From a virus: a stretch of DNA of 27,158 nucleotides. Below the pieces are notes generated by a model that was not told where the DNA came from, ran no database searches, and was given only the letters and a program-made list of their open reading frames with translations. The stretch spans positions 1-27,158 of the IMG/VR virus record IMGVR_UViG_3300008117_006533. One strand, given 5' to 3'. A program made the translations under genes and the position numbers. This document shows positions 16,966 through 22,130 of the stretch, in pieces. Each line of letters begins with the position of its first letter. Position 1 is the stretch's first letter.

Positions 16966-16999
16966 CCCGCAAAATTTTCGGACGCAATTATTTTTTTTT
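16966..16999 (+). terminator. Weak candidate terminator
   Basis: A short GC-rich inverted stretch (CCCGCAAAATTTTCGG) is followed by a T9 run (16991-16999). The stem is short and its centre is self-complementary A4T4, so folding is uncertain. Confidence 0.3.
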
Positions 17000-17027
17000 A
17001 AAATCTATGTAGGAGAACTCAACCGCT

Positions 17028-17321
17028 GTGGACTTCTTTTTCAAGCTTATTAACAAGTTTATTGATAAAGTAAATAAGTCTGGAATGCCAAACGTCTTTG
17101 AGTTTGATGAGACTGATCCTATGAGTACTGATAATATGATTATCTGTATTCACACAGAAAATGATTATAACTACACTATGGCTGTATTCAATACAGATCA
17201 ATGGTCTATGATACAAGATATAAGCGAACTCACCTCTCAGGATATTGAAGAGGTGGTCCGCTCACTTGATTCTAATTCTCCAAACATCATCACTTTTACT
17301 AAGGATGATTTTGAGTTTTAG
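17028..17321 (+). CDS. Small acidic protein (97 aa), GTG start
   Basis: The best start is GTG 17028, with AGGAG at 17011-17015 (spacing 12, a little long). The 97-aa product has a helical N terminus (FFFKLINKFIDKVNK) followed by an acidic alpha/beta domain (STDNMIICIHTENDYNYTM) and ends in Asp/Phe-rich residues. It converges with the minus-strand gene, the two stops overlapping by four bases. Not recognised. Confidence 0.6.
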   Translation: MDFFFKLINKFIDKVNKSGMPNVFEFDETDPMSTDNMIICIHTENDYNYTMAVFNTDQWSMIQDISELTSQDIEEVVRSLDSNSPNIITFTKDDFEF

Positions 17322-17866
17322 ATCTCTGTTAGTATTGACTTGTTATTGCTAAAGTAGTCTACATGGTATCTGTCATACATCAATAGTCCTGAGATCTCTA
17401 AAGAGACTCTTGTTGACATATGCGCCGGCTGGATTGTTCTAATGTATTGATTACACTCCGCCCACGAAATAACTCTGTTTGACAACTTTGGTTTAGTGTA
17501 AATGTTGTACACCATACTAAAAGCCATGAGTGGCTCAAATACTTGTTGTGGATGAGGATTGTTTACTAAAAACACAGTGTCAAACTCTATACCATACTGT
17601 AAGTATAAAGATGGCGCAAACATACACTCATGCTCATATCCTATAAATACTTTATGATCAAAGGTATTATTCTTTAGAATAGAACGAATCCCGCGGTGGA
17701 TTCTTTCTCCTTCCTTAACAAAGTTATCATCTAGTTGTGTAAAGGTAGCTATATGGTGATCAGTACGTAGTTGACCTAGAAGGCTATCATCTAGTTTCCA
17801 TGGAGCTTTTGTTCCAAAGAGTTTATCTGAACCTAACACAAAGTTATTAGGCATTGTTGTATTCAT
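17318..17866 (-). CDS. Unknown protein (182 aa)
   Basis: The 182-aa product starts MNTTMPNNFVLGSDKLFG. A central segment, HKVFIGYEHECMFAPSLYL then DTVFLVNNPHP, has the strand-turn-helix-strand texture of alpha/beta-hydrolase-like or nucleotide-binding folds, but the Gly-x-Ser-x-Gly nucleophile is absent, so no enzyme call is made. Only a weak RBS (AAGAAAG) precedes ATG 17866; M5 is an alternative start. It is convergent with the recA-side operon. Confidence 0.6.
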   Translation of the reverse strand: MNTTMPNNFVLGSDKLFGTKAPWKLDDSLLGQLRTDHHIATFTQLDDNFVKEGERIHRGIRSILKNNTFDHKVFIGYEHECMFAPSLYLQYGIEFDTVFLVNNPHPQQVFEPLMAFSMVYNIYTKPKLSNRVISWAECNQYIRTIQPAHMSTRVSLEISGLLMYDRYHVDYFSNNKSILTEI

Positions 17867-17931
17867 GTGTGTAACTACTTTCTTATGTAGAGCGTGATTG
17901 TCAATAGTTTTTAAAATAATAATAAAGTGTA

Positions 17932-18111
17932 TCAGTCGTCGTAACCGTAGTTGTCAGTGTCATAATAGTCGTACTCGTCTTCAGAGTATCTGTCATCTAG
18001 ATCAAAGCCACCTAGTTCGTAGGCTTCCATGAAGTCTTTGATTTCTTCTGCGGTTTCTAGATTCATCAGTGTCTCTTCAGAAACAGAGTATAACTTGTGG
18101 ATGTTTGACAT
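17932..18111 (-). CDS. Small acidic Tyr/Asp-rich protein (59 aa)
   Basis: From ATG 18111, preceded by AAGGAG on the minus strand, the 59-aa product begins MSNIHKLYSVSEETLMNLET. It ends in a very acidic, Tyr-rich tail (DDRYSEDEYDYYDTDNYGYDD). Such small acidic proteins can mimic DNA or bind basic host proteins, but that is only inference. It is the most upstream complete minus-strand gene of this block. Confidence 0.65.
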   Translation of the reverse strand: MSNIHKLYSVSEETLMNLETAEEIKDFMEAYELGGFDLDDRYSEDEYDYYDTDNYGYDD

Positions 18112-18136
18112 TGTGGTTTCTCCTTGATTTGTAGGG

Positions 18137-18178
18137 TTATTGTCTTGCGGGAATCACCCTAGCAGGTGATGTAGTCAT
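18137..18178 (-). CDS. Possible 13-aa leader peptide
   Basis: The minus strand has AGGAG, six bases, then ATG and a 13-codon frame (MTTSPARVIPARQ) ending in TAA, 26 bases upstream of the 59-aa gene. The good RBS and spacing suggest it may be translated as a leader; conservation is unknown. Confidence 0.3.
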   Translation of the reverse strand: MTTSPARVIPARQ

Positions 18179-18352
18179 ACGCAACTCCTAATAGGGATTT
18201 TTTTGGGGAAAAAATTTTTGGGGCCAAGTCATCTTATCTAAACTTATATAAATTTTAAAGGTATAGAAAAATAGGGAAAATTTATAGGGTGGTACTAAGG
18301 GATACTTATCACCGTCAACTACTTTTAAGTAGCCCACGGGGGTATACCCCAT
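18179..18352. other. Intergenic switch region with palindromes
   Basis: This gap lies between divergent transcription units and holds no gene. It contains homopolymer A/T tracts (18199-18219), an AT-rich stretch, an inverted repeat CTACTT-TT-AAGTAG (18319-18332) and a perfect 12-bp palindrome GGGGTATACCCC (18339-18350) directly before the first structured RNA. The palindrome could be a repressor operator. No convincing -35/-10 pair was found on either strand. Confidence 0.5.
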
Positions 18353-18425
18353 ATAGTCTGATTGGATCGACTATAAATGTCCATGATCCCTGGTTATTGA
18401 TTACCCAGGTTAAATAATGTAATCA
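18353..18425 (+). promoter_or_regulatory. Structured leader RNA, copy 1 (two hairpins plus pseudoknot)
   Basis: P1 is ATAGTC/GACTAT (18353-18358, 18369-18374) closing loop TGATTGGATC. P2 is CCTGG/CCAGG (18389-18393, 18405-18409). P3 pairs loop-2 bases TGATTAC (18398-18404) with GTAATCA (18419-18425), seven perfect pairs. A further hairpin AGAGAG/CTCTCT (18425-18430, 18438-18443) follows, then the RBS AAGGAGG. Copies 2 and 3 at 21547 and 21978 keep the architecture with different stem bases. Confidence 0.75.
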
Positions 18426-18460
18426 GAGAGACACTATCTCTCTATAATAAAAAGTGTAAT

Positions 18461-18483
18461 AAGGAGGTGTTGCTATCGCAACA
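18461..18483 (+). promoter_or_regulatory. Strong RBS followed by hairpin with ATC in its loop
   Basis: AAGGAGG (18461-18467) is followed at once by TGTTGC-TATC-GCAACA (18468-18483), a six-pair hairpin whose tetraloop holds ATC (18475-18477). No ATG, GTG or TTG in the downstream gene's frame lies at RBS distance. ATC would be the start by spacing (seven bases). Confidence 0.55.
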
Positions 18484-18528
18484 TATACACAACCAATCAA
18501 ACTAACCACATGTGAGCAGTTAGGTCAT

Positions 18529-18840
18529 ATGTGTGACGTACACGCTCCATACGCCGATGTAATCGGTAGGTATGTACGCCATAAAGGACAAGCAGTTGTA
18601 TTACAGCTTAATGGCTGTGATTCATCTGATAGTCATGAATTCACACATGCCCATAACATTCCAGAGTACATGGATAAGATGTATAAAGGAAAGATTGTTC
18701 GCCTTTTAGGTGAGCGCTCATGGGACTACAGGGCACAGATGTGGGGATACCGTTGGACTATCCATACGGTAAACCTATGGGAAGATGCTGTAAAGGCTTC
18801 TTCAGCTGACATACAGAAGATGTGTGGTACTAACTGCTAA
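18529..18840 (+). CDS. Small unknown protein (103 aa; possible AUC start at 18475)
   Basis: From ATG 18529 the product is 103 aa (MCDVHAPYADVIGRYVRHKG), with several Cys and His and ending KMCGTNC; not recognised. The frame stays open upstream through TYTQPIKLTTCEQLGH to an ATC codon at 18475 placed seven bases after a strong AAGGAGG. ATG 18529 itself has only a weak TTAGG. The N terminus may therefore be 18 residues longer, beginning at a non-canonical AUC. The gene is the first of the plus-strand cassette chain, downstream of structured RNA copy 1 and followed by a terminator. Confidence 0.65.
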   Translation: MCDVHAPYADVIGRYVRHKGQAVVLQLNGCDSSDSHEFTHAHNIPEYMDKMYKGKIVRLLGERSWDYRAQMWGYRWTIHTVNLWEDAVKASSADIQKMCGTNC

Positions 18841-18857
18841 CTAAATAACACAATGAA

Positions 18858-18906
18858 GATTCCCCTGGGCCAGTAACCCTCTGCTGGCCTGGGGGATCTT
18901 TTTTTT
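18858..18906 (+). terminator. Rho-independent terminator
   Basis: GATTCCCCTGGGCCAG pairs with CTGGCCTGGGGGATC around a short loop, followed by T8. It joins directly onto a 23-nt repeat. Confidence 0.9.
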
Positions 18907-18929
18907 ATGGCTAGAGGATGGACCTGTAG
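18907..18929 (+). repeat. 23-nt post-terminator repeat, copy 1
   Basis: ATGGCTAGAGGATGG then ACCTGTAG. It follows the terminator T-run without a gap. Its first eight bases ATGGCTAG pair with CTAGCCAT (18950-18957), which contains the next gene's start codon. Confidence 0.75.
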
Positions 18930-18954
18930 CCAAGGCTCTAGGAGGGGCCTAGCC

Positions 18955-19245
18955 ATGAAAACAATCACTGCAATGGAGAGAGTTAACTCTCCTCAGGAAA
19001 TGGCAGATCAGGAAACATACTACTGGGTTGTTAGCCTTTGGGCGGGTAATCCAGAAAGTGGTGTTGCCATTGGTGTTAAGAACGAAGAGGGACTTCCTTA
19101 TCGTGAACTTGTCACCAAGAAGTACGAGAGGGCACTGGAGTTGGCTGAATACTGGCTTAACAACGGTAAGCTTTCGGATGATCGTCAGATCTTCGTGACC
19201 ATTGAAGCAATGGCAGTTAAGTCATCAGTTGTTTACGTTAAGTAA
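18955..19245 (+). CDS. Small unknown protein (96 aa)
   Basis: I chose ATG 18955 because AGGAGG lies nine bases upstream; the in-frame ATG at 18907 belongs to the repeated element and would add 16 residues unlike protein. The product begins MKTITAMERVNSPQEMADQE. It reads as an alpha/beta single domain (YYWVVSLWAGNPESGVAIG, then a helix with YERALELAEYWLNNG), with no Cys and no membrane segment. Not recognised. The cassette has its own terminator on each side, so it is probably a one-gene transcription unit. Confidence 0.65.
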   Translation: MKTITAMERVNSPQEMADQETYYWVVSLWAGNPESGVAIGVKNEEGLPYRELVTKKYERALELAEYWLNNGKLSDDRQIFVTIEAMAVKSSVVYVK

Positions 19246-19276
19246 TACTTACGTTAAATAACTAATGCAAAAGAAA

Positions 19277-19317
19277 GATTTCCCCTGGGGGCTTCGGCTC
19301 TCAGGGGATCTTTTTTT
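19277..19317 (+). terminator. Rho-independent terminator
   Basis: CCCCTG/CAGGGG outer stem with an inner GGGGGC-TTCG-GCTCTC stem and a TTCG tetraloop, followed by T7. Confidence 0.9.
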
Positions 19318-19340
19318 ATGACTAGAGGAAGGGCCTCTAG
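19318..19340 (+). repeat. 23-nt post-terminator repeat, copy 2
   Basis: ATGACTAGAGGAAGG then GCCTCTAG. Here CTAGAGG and CCTCTAG form a perfect seven-pair hairpin. Confidence 0.75.
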
Positions 19341-19351
19341 TCCTCGCTTAC

Positions 19352-19977
19352 CAGGTGGCTACCCATCTTTCCTTAAGGAGGAAAAATGGAAAAACCAAGG
19401 CAAGTAGAGCAAGAAGCAAAGCGGTTCTTCGATGAACTGAATAGCAAGATTGTTGAGATTTATTTCAACACTCTTGTTCTTCCAGGTCCAATCGGTAATG
19501 GCTTTGTTCAGAGTCAAAGAGAGCGGCTCGCTAACACTCTTTTCTTCAATCTCATCAATGGGATTGAAGACGAAGTGAAGCGTGCTCTTGTCTCGTCAAC
19601 AGTTTGGTACTCTGGTATGGGTCGTGGAATCGATCCAGACAAAGAGTGGGCTGAACTGGTTGACTATGACGAGGAGGGCGAAATATTTCGTTTCTCTGTT
19701 CCTCACTTTGGCCAAAGGAGTTCCAATCCATGGGAAGTCAACTGCAGGTTAATCACCTGCTGGTTTGATTGCATGGAGCTTGGAGATCCTTCTCTTGAAA
19801 GGGTAGTAGAGCCAGCTAGCAGCCGGTTCTGTGACTACTGTAATGGTTTCGTCACCTTGGAACAGATCCAAGATGGAAACTGGTGCTACAGTGGTGAAGA
19901 ACCCGGTTACGGTACTCGTGGGTTAGTAATTTCCCACAAGCACTAAGCAACCAAAAACCAAACAGGGTAGCCACCTG
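19352..19977 (+). repeat. 13-bp inverted repeats flanking one gene
   Basis: CAGGTGGCTACCC (19352-19364) and its exact reverse complement GGGTAGCCACCTG (19965-19977) bracket the 186-aa gene. In the transcript they could pair the leader, just before the RBS, with the 3' end. No target-site duplication or transposase is visible, so this is not an insertion sequence. Confidence 0.6.
19386..19946 (+). CDS. Unknown protein with C-terminal Cys pair (186 aa)
   Basis: ATG 19386 follows AAGGAGG with good spacing. The 186-aa product is helical at the N terminus (RQVEQEAKRFFDELNSKIVE), acidic in the middle (DYDEEGEIFRFSVPHFG), and has RFCDYCNGF (C-x-x-C) near residue 153 plus a late Cys, suggesting a zinc-binding C-terminal region. 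Three in-frame CGG codons (KRFF, RERLA, SRFC) are read normally as Arg; a +1 shift at the first would stop almost at once. Not recognised. The gene is bracketed by 13-bp inverted repeats and by terminators. Confidence 0.65.
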   Translation: MEKPRQVEQEAKRFFDELNSKIVEIYFNTLVLPGPIGNGFVQSQRERLANTLFFNLINGIEDEVKRALVSSTVWYSGMGRGIDPDKEWAELVDYDEEGEIFRFSVPHFGQRSSNPWEVNCRLITCWFDCMELGDPSLERVVEPASSRFCDYCNGFVTLEQIQDGNWCYSGEEPGYGTRGLVISHKH

Positions 19978-19987
19978 TAAGGAAGGA

Positions 19988-20025
19988 AAGCCCCAGGGAG
20001 TAAAATCTCTGGGGCTTTCTTTTTT
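19988..20025 (+). terminator. Rho-independent terminator
   Basis: AAAGCCCCAG pairs with CTGGGGCTTT around a 12-base loop, followed by a T-run. Confidence 0.9.
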
Positions 20026-20048
20026 ATGCCTAGAGGAAGGACCTCTAG
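20026..20048 (+). repeat. 23-nt post-terminator repeat, copy 3
   Basis: ATGCCTAGAGGAAGG then ACCTCTAG. CCTAGAGG pairs with CCTCTAGG, eight perfect pairs. Confidence 0.75.
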
Positions 20049-20056
20049 GTAGGCAG

Positions 20057-20082
20057 TCTTATTATGCCTACAAATAATAAGA
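20057..20082 (+). promoter_or_regulatory. Leader hairpin before RBS
   Basis: TCTTATTAT (20057-20065) and ATAATAAGA (20074-20082) form nine perfect pairs around GCCTACAA. The RBS AAGGAG starts three bases later. It may gate translation of the next gene. Confidence 0.6.
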
Positions 20083-20097
20083 GGAAGGAGTTTCCGC

Positions 20098-20409
20098 ATG
20101 TCGGAGGCTCTTCTCCCTGTCCGAGTTTGGGTACTCGGTAAGCACAATCTCCAATGGAGGACTACATTCTCTGTCGCAAGAGACGGAATGTTTGGTCCAG
20201 AAAATGGCGATACTGTTTACTTCGAGGTATCCAACACTCAGACAGAGGGTCCATTTACCATGATCCGTCAGGATAGTGGTGAGTGGAGCTTGGAAGATAA
20301 CCTGGGCACGTTCCATGGTTATGTTTCCGTAGCTACCGGATACCAAGGTCATACTGACCGAGGTTGGATGGTAGTTTCGGTATCCAAGCGAACCCCTTAC
20401 TGGATGTAA
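20098..20409 (+). CDS. Small unknown protein (103 aa)
   Basis: ATG 20098 lies seven bases after AAGGAG. The 103-aa product (MSEALLPVRVWVLGKHNLQW) is rich in Trp, Val and Gly with short strands (TVYFEVSNTQTEGPFTMI, GWMVVSVSKRT), suggesting a small beta-barrel. Not recognised. It is followed by the 30-nt conserved 3' element at 20439 and a terminator, the same arrangement as the next gene. Confidence 0.65.
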   Translation: MSEALLPVRVWVLGKHNLQWRTTFSVARDGMFGPENGDTVYFEVSNTQTEGPFTMIRQDSGEWSLEDNLGTFHGYVSVATGYQGHTDRGWMVVSVSKRTPYWM

Positions 20410-20438
20410 GCCAGTAGGAAGATGGGGATTAATGATCC

Positions 20439-20468
20439 TCGGGGCAGTGGTGACGCCTGGCAACAGAA
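20439..20468 (+). repeat. 30-nt conserved 3'-end element, copy 1
   Basis: TCGGGGCAGTGGTGACGCC followed by TGGCAACAGAA. It differs from copy 2 (20770-20799) at one base. It is placed just after a stop codon and just before a terminator. Confidence 0.75.
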
Positions 20469-20486
20469 AAATCACACAATTAAGAG

Positions 20487-20520
20487 AACCCAGGGGTTAG
20501 CATCCCTGGGTTTTCTTTTT
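20487..20520 (+). terminator. Rho-independent terminator
   Basis: AACCCAGGG and CCCTGGGTT pair around GTTAGCAT, followed by a T-rich run. The loop is identical to the next terminator's while the stem differs in a paired way. Confidence 0.9.
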
Positions 20521-20543
20521 ATGCCTAGAACATAGGCCTTTAG
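20521..20543 (+). repeat. 23-nt post-terminator repeat, copy 4
   Basis: ATGCCTAGAACATAG then GCCTTTAG. CTAGA pairs with TTTAG (one G-U). Confidence 0.7.
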
Positions 20544-20569
20544 AATAAGTGAAGGGAGGTGAAATAGAA

Positions 20570-20743
20570 ATGGAAGACACTAAGAATGGCATATTCCCAC
20601 ATAAGTGTGGATGGCCATCCTGTGAGTTTGTAGTGCAATTTGACGATGAGCGATATTGCTTTACTCACTCACCAGACAGTGGCAGTTCCGAGATCGGCTA
20701 CTCTGCAAGGAGAGATGCTGAACGCGGAATCGTCTCGTTCTGA
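20570..20743 (+). CDS. Small putative zinc-binding protein (57 aa)
   Basis: I chose ATG 20570, with GGGAGGTG upstream, over the in-frame GTG at 20549. The 57-aa product has HKCGWPSCEFVVQFDDERYC then FTHSPDSG. The His/Cys spacing C-x4-C-x11-C-x3-H is compatible with a single zinc finger of the kind found in tiny phage proteins. Not recognised beyond that. It is followed by the 30-nt 3' element and a terminator. Confidence 0.65.
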   Translation: MEDTKNGIFPHKCGWPSCEFVVQFDDERYCFTHSPDSGSSEIGYSARRDAERGIVSF

Positions 20744-20769
20744 TGGGATGGTAGCTAACTGACTAAGAG

Positions 20770-20799
20770 TCGGGGCAGTGGTAACGCCTGGCAACAGAA
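20770..20799 (+). repeat. 30-nt conserved 3'-end element, copy 2
   Basis: TCGGGGCAGTGGTAACGCC followed by TGGCAACAGAA; similarity to copy 1 continues weakly for another 15 bases. Same position relative to stop codon and terminator as copy 1. Confidence 0.75.
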
Positions 20800-20818
20800 C
20801 AATTACCAAACTAAGAAG

Positions 20819-20852
20819 TCCTTGGGGTTAGCATCCCAAGGATTTCTTTTTT
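20819..20852 (+). terminator. Rho-independent terminator
   Basis: TCCTTGGG and CCCAAGGA pair around GTTAGCAT, then a T-run. Loop conserved with the terminator at 20487. Confidence 0.9.
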
Positions 20853-20875
20853 ATGGCTAGAGAAACAACCTTTAG
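20853..20875 (+). repeat. 23-nt post-terminator repeat, copy 5
   Basis: ATGGCTAGAGAAACA then ACCTTTAG. CTAGAG pairs with CTTTAG (one G-U). Confidence 0.7.
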
Positions 20876-20900
20876 CTTTACCCAAACAAAGGAGAAGGCA

Positions 20901-20969
20901 GTGATTCAATTACCAGCTATGCAGAAGTTAAATCAGTTCAACAACCAAATCCCAAAGCTTAAGCGGTAG
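20901..20969 (+). CDS. Possible 22-aa micropeptide (GTG start)
   Basis: AAAGGAG is followed six bases later by GTG and a 22-codon frame (VIQLPAMQKLNQFNNQIPKL plus Lys-Arg) ending AAG CGG TAG. It is the only frame in this cassette that fits the RBS, and the cassette has the usual 23-nt element upstream, so it is probably translated. A CGG codon lies directly before the stop; a +1 shift there would add only a few residues. Function unknown. Confidence 0.45.
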   Translation: MIQLPAMQKLNQFNNQIPKLKR

Positions 20970-21018
20970 TCAGGAACCCTAAACAAGAACCCTAAGTCAT
21001 AATTAAATTATTTTTTTT

Positions 21019-21041
21019 ATGGCTAGAAAACAGACCTCAAG
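21019..21041 (+). repeat. 23-nt post-terminator repeat, copy 6 (no GC stem upstream)
   Basis: ATGGCTAGAAAACAG then ACCTCAAG, preceded by T8 but by no GC-rich terminator stem; a direct repeat GAACCCTAA (20974, 20987) lies upstream instead. GGCTAG can pair with CTAGTC (21048-21053) with one G-U. Confidence 0.7.
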
Positions 21042-21065
21042 ATGAGGCTAGTCAGGAGGAAAACA

Positions 21066-21335
21066 ATGAAGAAGGCAATTATTGCCATCTTGTTGATTAT
21101 CACAGTAGCAGTATTTGCTATTCGTGTTAACCAACTCGTAAATCCACCAGCAGTCAGCTGCGATGCATCCAGCATTGTAGCACACTCTGGTGACACCTAC
21201 TGGACATTGGTCGATGAGGCCAACTGCACAGGCGGTTACGACAAGCAAGACAGGGTAGATCAGGTCATCAAGACTAATGGTGGATCGGCAACGGTTCAGC
21301 ATGGTCAGAAGATCTACTTCCCTCAAGGTAAGTAA
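21066..21335 (+). CDS. Membrane-anchored or secreted LysM-like protein (89 aa)
   Basis: I chose ATG 21066 with AGGAGG in front; the earlier in-frame ATG at 21042 overlaps the repeat region. The 89-aa protein has Lys-Lys then a hydrophobic segment (AIIAILLIITVAVFAIRV), a signal anchor or signal peptide. This is followed by a LysM-like domain: IVAHSGDTYWTLVDEANC, DQVIKTNGG, VQHGQKIYFPQGK, matching the LysM strand-helix-helix-strand layout with its final Gly-x-x-Ile-x-x-Pro. LysM binds cell-wall glycans, so the protein probably sits at the cell surface during infection, for example for exclusion or lysis control (inference). Two Cys could form a disulphide outside the cytoplasm. Confidence 0.75.
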   Translation: MKKAIIAILLIITVAVFAIRVNQLVNPPAVSCDASSIVAHSGDTYWTLVDEANCTGGYDKQDRVDQVIKTNGGSATVQHGQKIYFPQGK

Positions 21336-21346
21336 GGAGGCCAGAA

Positions 21347-21538
21347 ATGGCGTACAACTACCACAACACTTTCTGTGCTTGGTGCTCCAAGTGGGTACTC
21401 AAGGGAGAAGGTGTTTTCCACAACTTCCGTGGTGGCTTTACACTCTGCAAGGAGTGCAACGCTTCACGGGAGCAAAACCTGAAGCAGGCAAAGAAGAAGC
21501 GCCAGTTTCAGAAGAATCAGTTGAACTTGTTTGACTGA
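21347..21538 (+). CDS. Small four-Cys zinc protein (63 aa)
   Basis: ATG 21347 follows AAGGAGG; the gene is eleven bases after the LysM gene in the same cassette. The 63-aa product has FCAWCSKWV (C-x-x-C) and TLCKECNAS (C-x-x-C) about 22 residues apart, a treble-clef or ribbon-type zinc site. A basic Lys/Gln-rich tail follows (LKQAKKKRQFQKNQLNLF). One in-frame CGG is read as Arg (ASREQ). The longer overlapping plus-strand frame at 21277 lacks a proper RBS and is a shadow. Confidence 0.7.
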   Translation: MAYNYHNTFCAWCSKWVLKGEGVFHNFRGGFTLCKECNASREQNLKQAKKKRQFQKNQLNLFD

Positions 21539-21546
21539 TTAGCAAT

Positions 21547-21617
21547 AGGTCTGATTGGATCGACCTTAACTGTCCATGAACCAACCGTTGACCCCGAGGT
21601 TGTAAAACACAGGGTCA
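21547..21617 (+). promoter_or_regulatory. Structured leader RNA, copy 2 (two hairpins plus pseudoknot)
   Basis: P1 AGGTC/GACCT (21547-21551, 21562-21566) closes the same loop TGATTGGATC as copy 1. P2 is CAACC/GGTTG (21582-21586, 21598-21602). P3 pairs loop bases TGACCC (21589-21594) with GGGTCA (21612-21617). All three helices differ in sequence from copies 1 and 3 but remain paired. The RBS AAAGGAG and ATG 21647 follow. Confidence 0.75.
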
Positions 21618-21646
21618 CTATCAACCAAAAATAAAAGGAGAAAACC

Positions 21647-21889
21647 ATGTCAGCAAACGCTGAGCAGCAGGCTCGTGACGCCGTCATGAGCAAGTTGGAG
21701 GAGTTCCTGTCCTTGGGCTTGACCCCATTGGACTTGGAGTTCACCGAGCAGCAGGACCTCGAGTACTGTGCAATCTACGAGCTCGTGCTCAACAACGGCA
21801 TCGCAGCTGGTATCGAGCCCGTCAAGGTCGTCAAGATCCTTGGTCAGGCTCTCAACCTTGCTGCTGCAACCTGGATCAGCCAGAAGTAG
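21647..21889 (+). CDS. Small helical acidic protein (80 aa)
   Basis: ATG 21647 follows AAAGGAG. The 80-aa product (MSANAEQQARDAVMSKLEEF) is all-helical and acidic with Leu/Ala-rich faces (YELVLNNGIAAGIEP, KILGQALNLAAATW). Codons end mostly in C or G, unlike the A/T-ending left part. Not recognised. Its leader carries structured RNA copy 2, so expression is probably controlled at the RNA level. Confidence 0.65.
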   Translation: MSANAEQQARDAVMSKLEEFLSLGLTPLDLEFTEQQDLEYCAIYELVLNNGIAAGIEPVKVVKILGQALNLAAATWISQK

Positions 21890-21904
21890 CTGATTGCGAT
21901 AAAA

Positions 21905-21944
21905 GATTCCCCTGGGGGCCTATGCCCCTGGGGGGTCTTTTTTT
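21905..21944 (+). terminator. Rho-independent terminator
   Basis: GATTCCCCTGGGGGC pairs with GCCCCTGGGGGGTC across a tiny loop, then T7. It is nearly identical to the terminator at 25047. Confidence 0.9.
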
Positions 21945-21967
21945 ATGACTAGAGGATAGATTTCTAG
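21945..21967 (+). repeat. 23-nt post-terminator repeat, copy 7
   Basis: ATGACTAGAGGATAG then ATTTCTAG. CTAGA pairs with TCTAG. Confidence 0.7.
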
Positions 21968-21977
21968 TCCGTCTTGT

Positions 21978-22050
21978 TGCATCTGACGTAAGGCGATGCA
22001 GGAACCCACCGTTAACCCAGAGGTGGAGTAGCTAGTAGCTCACAGGGTTA
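21978..22050 (+). promoter_or_regulatory. Structured leader RNA, copy 3 (two hairpins plus pseudoknot)
   Basis: P1 TGCATC/GATGCA (21978-21983, 21995-22000) closes an 11-nt loop beginning TGA. P2 is CCACC/GGTGG (22006-22010, 22022-22026). P3 pairs loop bases TAACCC (22013-22018) with GGGTTA (22045-22050). The linker between P1 and P2 is shorter than in copies 1 and 2. The P2 loop GTTAACCCAGA matches copy 2's GTTGACCCCGA. Confidence 0.72.
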
Positions 22051-22110
22051 GTCAGTCAGGCCTTTGACTGCAAGCGGCAATGATGATCCCGCATAAGTAT
22101 CATCACTGAC
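22051..22110 (+). promoter_or_regulatory. Additional branched leader fold
   Basis: GTCAGT (22051-22056) pairs with ACTGAC (22105-22110), enclosing GATGAT/ATCATC (22082-22087, 22099-22104) and AGTCA/TGACT or CAG/CTG near 22053-22070. With copy 3 directly upstream, the whole leader of the 119-aa gene is folded. The enclosed hairpin lies directly next to the outer stem and could stack on it. Confidence 0.5.
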
Positions 22111-22130
22111 ATGGTTTCTAGGAGGATCCC

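Noticed and set aside
18907-18954. ATG in the 23-nt element as the start of the 96-aa gene
   Set aside because: The same ATG recurs after nearly every terminator, is ATA once, and usually runs into a stop; AGGAGG supports ATG 18955.
19352-19977. Insertion sequence or transposon around the 186-aa gene
   Set aside because: Inverted repeats are present, but the gene has no transposase motifs and no target duplication is visible.
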